Below, piece by piece: positions 1-10,378 of a DNA stretch of 64,000 nt (its first letter is position 1; every line of letters begins with the position of its first letter). Under the pieces are notes generated by a model. That model was not told the DNA's origin and ran no database searches. It was given only the letters and a program-made list of their open reading frames with translations. Location: positions 682,001 to 746,000 of the forward strand of contig JAEBUN010000021.1 of assembly GCA_023014365.1 (NCBI GenBank), given 5' to 3'. The position numbers were made by a program, and so were the translations under genes. This DNA is from Lepiota brunneoincarnata. Taxonomy: Eukaryota > Basidiomycota > Agaricomycetes > Agaricales > Agaricaceae.

Positions 1-1
1 G

Positions 2-298
2 GATTGGCTGGATAATGAGGAAAATCTTGTCTGGGAGGAGCAAGTTGTCAGTTTACTTGGGGCACGCTCCAATGGTGACAAGATGGAAATGGATGGATTG
101 GGAAAGGAAGAAATGGATGCTGTTCAGAGGTTGCGAGAGGCGCTTCTCTCAAGAACACATCTATCACTGATTATTTCTCTTCGAAGGCTTGCTTTACGAC
201 GCTTTAGCACCCATGTATTGCATCTGGAAAAGAATTACATAATAATACTCTATTTTCTCTACTTTTTCAAAAATCCGATAAGCTGTCGTAACCGATAG
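2..298 (+). CDS. 3' end of an unidentified ORF, cut by the window start
   Basis: Frame 2 is open from the first base to a TAG at about 296-298. The first ~50 codons read like real protein (acidic, Trp- and Glu-rich, e.g. WLDNEENLVWEEQVVSLL and EEMDAVQRLREALLS). The last 25 codons (NYIIILYFLYFFKNP) look like AT-rich non-coding DNA, so the true end may lie earlier, after an intron near 150-200. I do not recognise a family. Confidence 0.25.
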   Translation, partial: DWLDNEENLVWEEQVVSLLGARSNGDKMEMDGLGKEEMDAVQRLREALLSRTHLSLIISLRRLALRRFSTHVLHLEKNYIIILYFLYFFKNPISCRNR

Positions 299-648
299 TG
301 CCAGGGTGTGACCGAGGCCCATCGGTTAAGAGAGATTCGACTGTATTGACATCCACAAGATGTTAAGACCTCCCCCTTCTACTGATGGATGCTAACCTTC
401 AAGCTTCAGGACTTTGGCTAGCTACTCCATTCTACCATATTACCTAATGGCAGTGTTTCTTCCCGCCCTTGGTTCTAGGTCTATGTGGATGGATACGATC
501 GTCAATAGTCACGGTGGTGTGAGGATGTTGTCGAGAACATAAAGACGTCGGATTGGTGGAATGTTTCGTTCCCGGGAAGGACTGGGTAAAGAGTACCTGT
601 TCCTGGTAAGCGCGAGGTACTTTTTCCATAGAATGGCGCTCATAATTT

Positions 649-1600
649 GTGACTGACGTGACCATACCCGACTATGTGCACTCTTCCTTTTGCACCGTCA
701 TGGTGTCAGTACATGAGACTCGAGACGAGGTCGACATGATACTCCAACTTCAGGAAAAACGCGTATCACTTTTCCGAAGGCTCAATACCGCGCGAGTATC
801 GACTCGAGTCCTTCCACCAGAGGCTTTATCACTCATATTCGAATATGCCACCTGCCCTTCTGCCCATTTCTGTCCAGACACCTGCACCTTCGTTCAGCCT
901 GGTGCTTATCCGTATGACTCCTTTCGCCCACGCTTCACCCCCTGGCCGAATCTTGACCCTTAGTCACGTCTCATCACACTGGCGTCAGGTCATATGGTCC
1001 ACACCTCAACTGTGAACTGGTTTGTCTGTTATCGTGGACAATAAAAATACACATCACGTTCCTGATATCCTGTAGCTTTACTTGCGCAATGTCCGCCGCC
1101 TTTCACTCATCCTCGACCCTAAATTCGCAGTGAGACCCTCTCACATCAAGCAGGCCATCCCATTGATCGGTTCCGTGCTGTGTGGTGTGCCAAGAGAGCG
1201 GATCCCTCATCTCAACAAACTTCACCCGACTCGAATACATCAGCATTCGGGGAACCTCTGCCCTATCCCGAAACCCCCCCCCCCCCCCCCCCGCCCCTAC
1301 TCCCCGACGATAGTCTCTCCCTCCAAGCGCTTCATCGTCTACGTAGCGTTCGACTTCAGGCTGCGTACCGGAACATTTTGTTCCCCGGCTCTTCGATAGC
1401 CCATCTCGACCTCGACACGTTTCCTTTCTATGCTTGCGCCCAGCTACTTACTGGATGCCCCAACCTTATCAGTAGCGATGTAAACATATAATCTCATTAC
1501 GATCCCCCCCCCTTGTCAGATGCGACTCGAAATAGACAACATATTTAGACACATTGTCCACATGGTCAGAGCACTCCTGGCCCCGGTCCCTACTTCTTAC
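649..1600 (+). pseudogene. Decayed F-box-like gene
   Basis: Residues RVLPPEALSLIFEYA (about 815-860) match the F-box opening typical of agaricomycete F-box proteins, which recruit substrates to SCF ubiquitin ligases. The usual continuation, VSSHWRQVIWSTPQL, is present at about 975-1015 but in another frame and ends at a stop. Further family-like pieces follow in shifting frames: RNVRRLSLILDPKF (1088-1130) and a leucine-rich-like stretch, LHRLRSVRLQAAY..SSIAHLDLDTF (about 1330-1420). A 19-base C run sits inside the coding stretch. Frame changes without good splice sites suggest a relic, although small introns could explain some of them. Confidence 0.5.
1274..1292. repeat. Poly-C tract of 19 bases
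   Basis: An uninterrupted run of C within the decayed F-box gene. It can slip during replication and is also a common place for sequencing length errors, so frame calls across it are unsafe. Confidence 0.9.
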
Positions 1601-1617
1601 GCATGCCCCCCGCTGGG

Positions 1618-1818
1618 TTAAACGAAAAAACAGGGGTGGAATGAATTACGGGCAACAAAGTCCCACTTAATATTCTGGTGCGTGCGCATGCAGTGAGAGA
1701 TGACTTTGTGATCGTATATCACCATCAATCTCGTCCGCTCCTCATACCCAACGTAAACATAGCGTGCAGGGCTGCCAGCACTTTGTGAGATTTCTTCATA
1801 TGCATATGATGGTTTCAT
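1618..1818 (-). other. Open frame downstream of the NACHT gene, possibly another exon
   Basis: A 66-codon frame with ordinary protein composition (SPARYVYVGYEERTRLMVIYD) lies 60 nt beyond the NACHT stop on the same strand. It may be a further 3' exon of that gene or a remnant of a related one. I cannot tie it to a family. Confidence 0.2.
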
Positions 1819-1876
1819 ACTTACTACACGGGCACAGTGCGTATGTTAGCCATATCCGTTGGATCCTGCGAGTGTT

Positions 1877-3979
1877 TTAATAAAGCTCGACGCATAGCCA
1901 TGAAGGGACAAGGATGCGTACCAGGGGGATCGCATTCTCATATGTCATCATGCAGTTAGTCAGGCACTCATTCTCTGATTTGGACATTCCTGTTATGCGC
2001 ACGAAGTTCGGAAATTGCATGCGGCAGCTCTGGACGGGTGTGAAATGTTGATTTGGGTTTACTTGTAACACATAATTCTCACCTTTGAGGTATACAGCCA
2101 CGCTAGGTACTGTGTGAATACCGCGAGTCCTTGATCATCGCGCACCCAGGGAGTTCTATGCGGGCCGAAGCATACATCCTGAGCATAATTGCACCGGATG
2201 AGATCGAACAGGTCAGACATCTCAGGATGTTTGTGGAAGAATGGCTCGTCATATTCGCGGAAGAGTGACGCATTCTCTGCATACGTCAAAAATTGTAACC
2301 TTAGTCGGCTGGCCACCGGGTCGAAGTCCCTTTCCCTTTCCGGCCACAAGAGCTTGGGCGTGTTCAATTCGTTGAAAGCCTCTTGAGTCCTCTTGAGATG
2401 GTTCCTCAGCACAAGACAAGATATCGCCTGTGGATCTGGGGAGAATTTTCCCGATCGCGCAGGATTTTGAAGGTAATCCATAAATGAGGCGTGATAAATC
2501 CTCGGAGTCCTATAGGTGGCCGGGTACGGATCAGGAATGTCCATAACAGAATGAAGCTTGCGAAGCGCTGCGTAGAAGTCAACCCGCGTCAGGTCAATGT
2601 GATTGGCAACATGGATGGTCGTAGTTTCGGTGTTTTTGTTTCTGTGGGGCAGATGGTATATGAAGAATCCAAGGATTTGCATTGTCGTTGGAAGTATGTC
2701 TTCAGGGATCTCTGACATGATCTGCGTATAGAGCAGGTCCAACGCCTCCATTGGATCGCGAGTGCCGATATCGCGAGTCCGTTTGAGCCCCCTTATAACC
2801 GTCTCCAGCTGTCTCTCGGGGTTGGCATATTTCGAGTCTCCGATGAATTTAATCAATGTCTCCACAAAGATGAAGAGGCCCGACGCCGCAAGCCCGATTG
2901 CCTCGATACATTCCTCCGGTGGCCAAGGATCTGCCACGAGGACGTCCTGGTATTCTTCGCGGATCCTGTTCAAACTGTCGCGGAGGTACAGAGTGACATC
3001 CTTCGTCGAATCCCAGGTATCGATCGACAGTCCCTCCCTCCAGCAACTAATCTGATCATCAACCCTCGCAAACAAAGACCTCAAGTGAGATTCTGGGCGA
3101 CTACAAATCATCCACAGAACTGGCAGGCCGGTGTTGGAGATTACAGCGCCGTTAACCAACTCCACAAGCTCGCGTTGCTCTGCCTCCCCTTTACACTCGT
3201 CCAGTCCATCCAACACAATTAACAATTTCTTCTTCGGCTTGATCATTGCGAGCGGTTCCATAATCAATTTGCTGAATTGAATCCGTCGTAGTCTTCTCCA
3301 TCAATGCAGGGTCGTCGGCCAGCTGCCTCCCTACCAACGCCTTGTATTCCGGGACTTGCACCGCAATCTGGTATGCGAGAGTCGGAATGACGCGATCGGG
3401 ATTGTTGCGTTTGTTGGGTCTTGAGAAGAAGAAAGCTGCACCAAGTCGCCCCTTCTCCTGGCAATACTCCCCAATGGTCTGTGCGACTGCAGACTTGCCA
3501 ACGCCAGCGGGGCCATGTAGCCACAACATGTCTTGTTCCCTCTGTTCGTTGTCCAACCATTCTTGGATTGCGCTGATCAGCGAAATGCGAGTACCCCGAT
3601 AACATTTTGGCTGGGGATATCGAGCAGCGGAGTCCAGCCCCGCTCCTGGTGTAATGCCCTCCTTAAGGCTGGCGAGAACTAGATGCACAGGTAAGATTCT
3701 CTATGACTATAGCATGCATTATGGAGTCGTTACTTGTTGTTCCGTTCTCTAGGCTCTGGATGATAACTTGCGATCCACTGATCATGAGTGGGTCATTTAC
3801 CACAAAATTGCTCGCGTTATTGAACATCCCAATCGACTCGTCCCCTCAGAAGTCCGCCCTCAGCCCAATTGAGACCGGACGGTAGGTAGATGTACTTACT
3901 TGGGGGTGGTGGCCCTTGCGGGTGGGGCCTCTTGGAAACCTTGGATTTCTTGAAGCAGACGGCGTAACTTGCGAAGCAT
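1877..3979 (-). CDS. NACHT-domain NTPase (NLR-like), one apparent frameshift
   Basis: This is a STAND-type NTPase of the large agaricomycete NACHT family, thought to act in heterokaryon or non-self recognition. Visible motifs are Walker A (GPAGVGKSAVAQT, about 3480-3520), Walker B (KKKLLIVLDGLDEC, about 3190-3230) and a sensor-like WMICSRPESHL (about 3085-3120). A first exon may be MLRKLRRLLQEIQGF.. from ATG 3979 to 3900, followed by a GTAAGT donor. A second possible N-terminus, MFNNASNF.. (about 3820), also fits the family. Near 3290 the frame changes by one base between ..LMEKTTT and QFSKLIMEPLA; no intron fits, so this is a real frameshift or a sequence error. After TSK (donor near 2085) a last exon (acceptor near 2030) reads to a stop at 1877. 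No repeat domain (WD40, ankyrin, TPR) is visible at the C-terminus. Exon borders in the first 300 nt are uncertain. Confidence 0.75.
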
Positions 3980-4956
3980 GAACGGTTGAGAGAGTGAGGA
4001 TTAGAGATGGGGTAGGGAGAGAAGCGCAATGAGGAACAACAACAGCCACAGAGGGGGGGGTTTTATTCCACTGTTGTTACGTTCAACGCCTCCAATCTCG
4101 TACGTACGTGGGTGACCGATCGAATGGAAAGGTATTGTTGCTGACTTTGGCATCAGCCTTCTCATTCGGGGACCAACTAGGAGGCAGGTAACCGGAAACA
4201 GAGAGATTCCAGGGTCCGAGCCTTATGCATGAAGCCGTGAAATCTCAGCTGCAACGTGGCAGCACAACCGTCTTTGTTTCCAAGGGATTTGCGAAAAAGT
4301 TGGACGTCCACACCATAAGATATATGGTCAAACAACGTCACACAACTTCTGGCACGCTATGAGGGCGTCCCGATTCGGGTATGTCCTTGTAGTTATATTT
4401 GGACCTTGGGGACTACAAGGCCCTTGTCGAACTCCTGACATTGAATGGTCATTTGAAATTGGAATGTACGCCCCCTCCGGGAACAAAGCAATCAATTAGG
4501 GCCTGGTCGGGTAGCTCCGTCTTTATCCACGTTCTCAGACTACTTGTCATATAGTGTTACGGATGTATTCTGATAGTGCAGAGTCATTACCCCTGTGGCT
4601 TGCCCTTTCATCGTGTCTTCGTTGGATAAATCTACTCGGAAACCCCGTTTCCAGTGTTTCCACGGAGTTACGGCATAGTTTATTTGGAAACCCGGTTTTC
4701 AGGTTTTCTGTTCTCGGCAAGGCCGGAGAGGCAAGTATGCCGAAGCCCTTATTTTATCTCTTCATTCGGTGGTGAGTGACTTGGGTTGAGTCATTGGTAA
4801 CCCACACAAGTACGACTACCGTCAATGGACAATACATGTATCTAGTTCATTAGAGATTGACCGTGAACGTTAGAACCCCTAATCATAGCATACTGACCCT
4901 GGCCATGTGCTGCAGTTGTGGCTAATTTGCCTGCACAACGTGCAACGTCGGTTGCC
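3980..4956. other. No gene seen
   Basis: About 0.98 kb between the NACHT gene and Copia-A. I see only short frames with no recognisable motif, and two weakly similar GGAAACCC/GTTTTC-type stretches at 4636-4720. It presumably includes the NACHT promoter. Confidence 0.6.
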
Positions 4957-4961
4957 TGACC

Positions 4962-5315
4962 TATTGGTAGACGTACTCAGCGTCACGCTCGTTTCGCGAA
5001 CCGCTAAATATATTTTCGTACCTATTGGTAGACGTACTGTAGTAGGTTTAGTGAGACTAGTTTTTCTAGCTAGTGTAAACTACTCACCTCAGCGTTTCGC
5101 TCGTTTCGCGAACCGCTGAGGTGTGTTGGTAAGCTAATTCTTTTTTATACATTGAGGACAAGAACTGTATAGTTGTAAAAAACGGAACACCGGCACACAG
5201 AATATGAAATAAGTGTGTGTGCCGGTGTGTGTGCAGAGCGACTCTGCTTTTGTTTAGTCCGAAAACGGAAGTGACCGAAGTCACTGTGTCTCGCCGACAC
5301 TGCGTCTCACCAACA
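4962..5315 (-). repeat. Copia-A 3' LTR
   Basis: 354 bp, directly repeated at 18690-19043. Minus-strand ends are TGTTGGT..ACCAATA. A purine-rich tract (CTGGGGGAG on the minus strand, about 5316-5324) precedes it, as expected for a polypurine tract. The TSD copy TGACC is at 4957-4961. Confidence 0.93.
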
Positions 5316-5354
5316 CTCCCCCAGGCGCAGCATACGGCGAGAGAGCCAGTCTCC

Positions 5355-8300
5355 TTAGTTCTCCTCATCCTCCTGAGCTTCCTCTCGATCCTCTATCAAT
5401 CCCATACTCCTGGCATGTCGTCTCGTTGCGTCTCGTGGCAGGGCTTTAGTTAACAAGTCAGCAATATTGTTGTCACCAGGGATATATGTCGGTCGAAACT
5501 CCCCCTCGTCTGCCTTCTCCTTCACAAAGTGATATCGGACTGAGATGTGTTTTGTCCGTTTGTGGCCTCGGTAAGTCTTCGTAAGGTCAATCGCGCCATT
5601 ATTGTCAATGTTAATGTTGACCGGACGCTTTTGTGGCAGTGCGATCTCATCAAAGAAATCCGAGAGCCACATTGCCTGTTGAACCGCACGTGAAATGGCC
5701 ATGTACTCAGCTTCGGTGGTTGACATGGCCACTGACTCTTGTCGTTTGGTCATCCATGACACGGGTCCTCCCCCTACGAAAAATACGTGTCCTTCGGTAG
5801 ATCGCCTCGTATCCCTGTCACCGGCAAAATCAGAGTCAACGTATCCAATCGGTTGTAGGCTGGCTCCTCGATGGTAAGTTATTGCGTAGTCCAGCATCCC
5901 CTTCACGTATGCAAGGGCATGCTTCATTGCCTCCCAGTGTGCCCTCCCTGGATTCTGTGCATATCGAGACAGGAGGTTGACAGTATATGATAGGTCGGGT
6001 CAGGTTCCCACTTGGAGCCACATCAGGGATCCTAGAGCCTCTCGATACGGTATGTTTCTCATCTCCTCGATTTCTTCCTCAGTTGATGGGCAGTTGTCCT
6101 TCGATAGCGTGATCCCCATTGGTAATGGGACCAATTTGGCCTTACACCTCGACATGCCAAATTTCTCCAACACCCTTTCTGCGTACGCCCGCTGGGATAG
6201 TCTGATCCCGCCGCTGGTTTCCTCTACTTTGATACCAAGCATGTGGTCCACCGATTCCATGACCTTCACCTCATACTCCTCCCCTAGCTCAGGTTTTTCC
6301 ATCTCTGCCTCTTCTTTAGATGTTGAAACCCCCATGGTGTCATCCGTGTATGTCATGCTGATAGTGTGTCGCCCATCCTCTCTCTTCCTCGATCGGACTG
6401 TTGGTTCAGCACGGGACTGGTGATATCCAAGCGACCTGTAAGTTTTGCCAAGTGTTTTAAACCAGTCATGCACTCCCTGCATTGTACCATACAGGGTTTT
6501 ATTGAGTCGCCACACCTTACCACCTCCCCCCTCACTAAAACCCGCTGGTTGTTCCATGTAAATGTCAAACCCAATGTCGCTATTCAGGTACGCCGCCACG
6601 AAATCCAGCTGCCATAACACCAGGTTGCGAGAGGCTAACAATGCAATAACAAGGCGGAAGGACTCCAGCCGGGCCGTGGCTGCATAGGTGTCATCAAAAT
6701 CAACCCCCTGAACTTGTGTGAAGCCCTTTGTGACGATCCGTGCCTTCCTCCTCGTCAAGCGTCCATCACCATCGAATTTCAGGGCAAAAACCGATTTGGA
6801 TGCAACCACATTCCGTCCCACTGGCCTGTCGACTAAAGTGTACACCCCACGTGCCTTCATCACTCCTATCTCATCCATCATAGGGCCCATCCACACTTCC
6901 GGCTCCTCCATCACCTCACGAAAATTCTGAGGCACCCTGACCCCCCCCATAAAGGCTGCAAAAGCACCTGGTATCTCGCCCTCGCGAGCCAAGTACTCCT
7001 GAGACTCGATCATACGCCTTGATGGCCATGTCCCACGAAGTGAGCGGCGTGGAGCTGGAGGGGCTACCTGGGCCACTCCCCCAGCCTCGGCACTCACCAA
7101 CTCATCCCCTGTCACCAACTGCATTACCTCCTCTTCAGAGGACATGCTGCCATCAGGGGTAGTATCCACAGCATGTGCACCATCATTAGTCCTGGGTGTT
7201 TGTTCATCCAGTGCCTCTGTCGGCAAGGGGTCCTCATTCTCCCCCCACTCCATACGTCGGGGGCCTCTTGTGAAATTTGTCAAGCCCTCATCAAAGGTGA
7301 CGTTCTGCCCACTATATACAGAGCCAGATGCACAGTCAAGTAACTTGTAGCTCCCCCGTCCAAAGTATCCAATCAACACCAGTCGGGTCACTCTAGGGGC
7401 CAGTTTCGAGTTATTCAGCTCAATGGGTATGTTTGCGTAGGCTGTAGCACCAAACGGTCAGAGGTGAGTGACATCCTGCCACTTCCCAAACCAGAGCTCA
7501 GCAGGAACAATATCAGGGTGTCTCCTGGAAGGAATGAGATTTTGGATGTAGACTGTAGTACGGATAGCTTCAGGCCAGTATTTTGCAGGTAGTCCAGACT
7601 CAACGAGCATGGATCTTGCTGAGTCCAGAATAGTACACATGCTCCTTTCTGCTGCACCATTCTGCTGATGTGCATATGCCATAGTGAATTCCATCCTTAT
7701 CCCAGTGCTCCGGGTATAGTCCTCCCACAGTTTGTTGTTCCACTCACGTCCCCGATCACATCGTACCACCTTCAGCTTATGCCCGGTCTGTCTCTCTGCC
7801 TCTGCATGGAAAGACCTGAAGATGTTCAAAGTACTCTCTGCTGACTTTTCGGCCAGGAACTCAACTGTACGAAATGAGGATGTGCCATCTATCAAAAGCA
7901 TGAAATAACGGGAACCTCCAGCAGATCTGGTTGGGGACGGTCCCCACAAGTCTACATGTATGCGCTCCAGCATCCCCGATTCGTGTGTGACCTCTTCGTC
8001 ATAAGGTTTCGCATGCGATTTACCAAAAATACAGTCTTCACAGGTACCATCCATCTCAGGCTGGCCAAGTATAACCAAACCGTCAACGAGTTTCTTCTGT
8101 GCCATGTTCTGTAGGGAGCTAACTCCAACATGGCCCATCCATCTGTGCCACACATCAAAACTGACTGGCTTGTTCCTCGACCTAGCTACCAGTGCCTGTG
8201 GGGGCTCAACCACATCCACAATGTATAGTCCACCCCTCAGCTCTCCCCGTACTGCAAGTCTCCCATCCCCGAAGTAGAGCTCTACACTCTCAGGTCCAAA

Positions 8301-8418
8301 AGTAGCAAATAGTCCATGTGTGCAGATTTGTGGGATTGAGATCAGGTTGGAGCGTAAAGTGGGTGTGTGTAACATGTTGCGTAATGTGAGGTCAATCATC
8401 CTTCCCTCAGCTGTAACA
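5355..8418 (-). pseudogene. Copia-A pol: integrase, reverse transcriptase, RNase H
   Basis: In minus-strand order: a pre-integrase zinc finger region (WHRWMGHVGVSSLQN); an integrase core with HVDLWGP, LLIDGTSSF and VVRCDRGREWN and the downstream Glu in HQQNGAAERS; the copia RT box TYTDDTMGVS (YTDD at 6339-6350); and RNase H (GYVDSDFAGDRDTRRS, then MSTTEAEYMA). The tail is acidic and ends at 5355. The frame is broken by TGA at 7458-7460 (HL*PFGATAYAN) and 6000-6002 (QVGT*PDLSYTVN). Arg is conserved at both places in copia elements, so both fit CGA to TGA. The 5' end joins the gag-protease part across Gypsy-1: ..SGTVRMIV continues as TAEGRMIDLTLRNML. Confidence 0.9.
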
Positions 8419-8423
8419 ATCAT

Positions 8424-9121
8424 TGTTATGATCCATGCTCCTTCTGTATCCGAGGATAACTGGAGACGGCCTTCAATCACTCTACAAGGTGTCCGAGACG
8501 GTTGGCCTTATAGAGCTTAGTGGATCGCGCTCAATGAGATAACGAGGGAAGACGCCAAGTTAAGGCAGAGAGGTAAACGACCGCTGTTAACAAGATTAAA
8601 GCTTAAGGCTTTAATCTCTACTTGTACAGGCCTTATATACCTATGAGGTGCTATATACTCGTTATAGGTTACTTGGCTGTTCTACTGGTTGTGCGCAGTC
8701 CTGACCATGATGCACATCCTGGCTGATGGCATCCTAGCGTTATTTATATTACAATGAGTCAGTACTCTCGCTACTGCTGTGCGATGTTCCATCGCTTTCC
8801 TCTGACTCATAATCTTCTTCTCCCGATTGTATCTCCATGGAATCCTCTCCGTTCTCGCTCTCCATTCTCTCGGTGCTTCCATCCGTATCGGAGGTTGGGT
8901 CGGTTGATCCATGGTTACCTTCCTCGTCCTCGGGGTATTCCAATATATCCTCCAGGGTTATCTCCATTCCTGCTTCTCTCGCCAGGTCCTGCATGGCGGT
9001 GTAATATTCCCCTTCCTCGTCTTCGTATTCTTGTGCCTGTAGTTGGTCTGTAGTCTCCTGTACCCATCTTGTAAAGTCAAACAGTAGTTCTTGTTCCTCC
9101 CGGTCTGGACTGTTCATAACA
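8424..9121 (-). repeat. Gypsy-1 3' LTR
   Basis: 698 bp. On the minus strand its U3 encodes the last 122 codons of ORFX (stop at 8749). A TATA element (minus-strand TATATAA) lies near 8633-8639. Confidence 0.95.
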
Positions 9122-10320
9122 TTATCCCCTTCGTAAGGTCTGATGTCCTCATCAGACATATCCTCAGTATAATCCGACAGGCTCTCCTGTAATGTTTGAT
9201 TCGGCAATGGGGTCCCAGTCGAAGTATGGGTCGGGTTCTGGGGAGTCGCTTCGGTAGCTTGGTGGTCTGGGGATGGCGGGTCTTGGGTGAGGTCGATGAC
9301 GATGGGTTCTCTGGAGTGAATGGTGGCGGGTGTGCCGAAGGATTGATTCAGGAAGTCGGTGGCTTCCGCTAGCAGATGTGGTGGTGGCGTTGGTGGTCGG
9401 AATGACGACGGGGGCATTTTGAATTCGGGTGCGGAGGGGTCTGGCTGAAGCGGGGCGCTGCTCGGTGCTTGCAACAATGTGTCGAATATTGTTGTTTGTG
9501 GTTTCGCGTGTGAGGGATCGAGCTCTGCTTGGTATTCCTCGTGGGCGGCGATACAGGCCAGGTACCATACTTGCGGGTTGATGCTGGTAAGGGTTTCTCT
9601 CGCAGTGCTTCTCGTAATGGCCTGGGGCAATCTTTCGACAATATCGACATTGGTAGCGCGGGCATCCTGCTTTGATATGGCCGAATCGACGGCAGCAATT
9701 GCAGCGAGTTCGGGTGGTGGATAAGTGAGTGGTGGTAGTCCCGATGGGGGCGTCATTAGAAGCAGATATAGCTTGTACAGCACTTGATGGTTGGTTACTC
9801 GTATCCACCATGGGAGGGTTGGAAGGTTGGGTGGTGGTCCCAATAGGTAGGATAGGGCGGTCCTGACTTCCGCTTCCATTGCTCGGGCTTGGGATCGGAC
9901 TCTCGAACGGGAATTCGGTGAGAGCGGTTGATAGCATGGCAGAAATGGTATTGCGGTCCTGTTCCTCTGTTGCGCTAGAAAGAATAGTGGCGCATAGTTT
10001 TTCGAATTCTGTTGCTTGGTCGTGGACGAGGCGCTTGTGATACAGAAGAGCAGTAAATGTCTTCCAGCAGGTGTCGACCAGGGGTACCATCGCTGGACTG
10101 CGTTTAAGACGGGTTCCGGTAATATGAAAGGGAACTTCGTGTAAAAGGATGGATCGTATCTCGGGTTGGTTGGAGGGAAGGAAGGTATGCCGGATGATAT
10201 AAGGACTGTTGGTCCTGTCTGGTTGGTCGTCAGCGGTATCGGTGGCAGGGTTAGGTTGGCTATTTCCTTCGACGCGGTTCGCCAGGGATATGATTCTTTC
10301 CCGGATGAGAAGGCGTCCAT
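8749..10320 (-). CDS. Gypsy-1 ORFX (523 aa), overlaps ORF3 and enters the LTR
   Basis: Same 523-codon frame as 45111-46682 in Gypsy-2, starting at ATG (MDAFSSGKES). It overlaps ORF3 at +1 for about 1.16 kb. The last 122 codons lie inside the 3' LTR and are strongly acidic. About ten residues differ from the Gypsy-2 copy, and no stop has appeared although pol of this copy has two. It contains PIVIDLTQDPPSP, which resembles a SUMO-interaction motif. It resembles no protein I know. It could be an unselected open frame kept open by ORF3 codon use; see findings. Confidence 0.5.
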   Translation of the reverse strand: MDAFSSGKESYPWRTASKEIANLTLPPIPLTTNQTGPTVLISSGIPSFPPTNPRYDPSFYTKFPFILPEPVLNAVQRWYPWSTPAGRHLLLFCITSASSTTKQQNSKNYAPLFFLAQQRNRTAIPFLPCYQPLSPNSRSRVRSQARAMEAEVRTALSYLLGPPPNLPTLPWWIRVTNHQVLYKLYLLLMTPPSGLPPLTYPPPELAAIAAVDSAISKQDARATNVDIVERLPQAITRSTARETLTSINPQVWYLACIAAHEEYQAELDPSHAKPQTTIFDTLLQAPSSAPLQPDPSAPEFKMPPSSFRPPTPPPHLLAEATDFLNQSFGTPATIHSREPIVIDLTQDPPSPDHQATEATPQNPTHTSTGTPLPNQTLQESLSDYTEDMSDEDIRPYEGDNVMNSPDREEQELLFDFTRWVQETTDQLQAQEYEDEEGEYYTAMQDLAREAGMEITLEDILEYPEDEEGNHGSTDPTSDTDGSTERMESENGEDSMEIQSGEEDYESEESDGTSHSSSESTDSL

Positions 10321-10378
10321 CGTTGTCTGGCTCTGGGAGGTCTGGAGTGGTTGCTCGAGTGTTGGGTGGTTGGGTCAT
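9164..10378 (-). CDS. Gypsy-1 ORF3 (404 aa), twin zinc-knuckle protein downstream of pol
   Basis: Same length as the Gypsy-2 ORF3 (45053-46267), with about six residue differences. It starts MTQPPNTRAT.. inside the last codons of pol and is +1 relative to pol. It holds two knuckles, C-x2-C-x4-H-x4-C and C-x2-C-x6-H-x4-C, separated by four residues. The N-terminal ~160 residues look helical; the rest is Pro/Thr/Ser-rich and ends in an acidic segment. Role unknown; a second nucleocapsid-like RNA-binding protein is my inference. Confidence 0.7.
   Translation of the reverse strand: MTQPPNTRATTPDLPEPDNDGRLLIRERIISLANRVEGNSQPNPATDTADDQPDRTNSPYIIRHTFLPSNQPEIRSILLHEVPFHITGTRLKRSPAMVPLVDTCWKTFTALLYHKRLVHDQATEFEKLCATILSSATEEQDRNTISAMLSTALTEFPFESPIPSPSNGSGSQDRPILPIGTTTQPSNPPMVDTSNQPSSAVQAISASNDAPIGTTTTHLSTTRTRCNCCRRFGHIKAGCPRYQCRYCRKIAPGHYEKHCERNPYQHQPASMVPGLYRRPRGIPSRARSLTRETTNNNIRHIVASTEQRPASARPLRTRIQNAPVVIPTTNATTTSASGSHRLPESILRHTRHHSLQRTHRHRPHPRPAIPRPPSYRSDSPEPDPYFDWDPIAESNITGEPVGLY

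Noticed and set aside
4962..5315. Repeated CGTTTCGCGAACCGCTGAGG words as a CRISPR-like or plasmid iteron array
   Set aside because: They are part of the Copia-A LTR and occur once per LTR copy plus an internal variant; no regular spacing.
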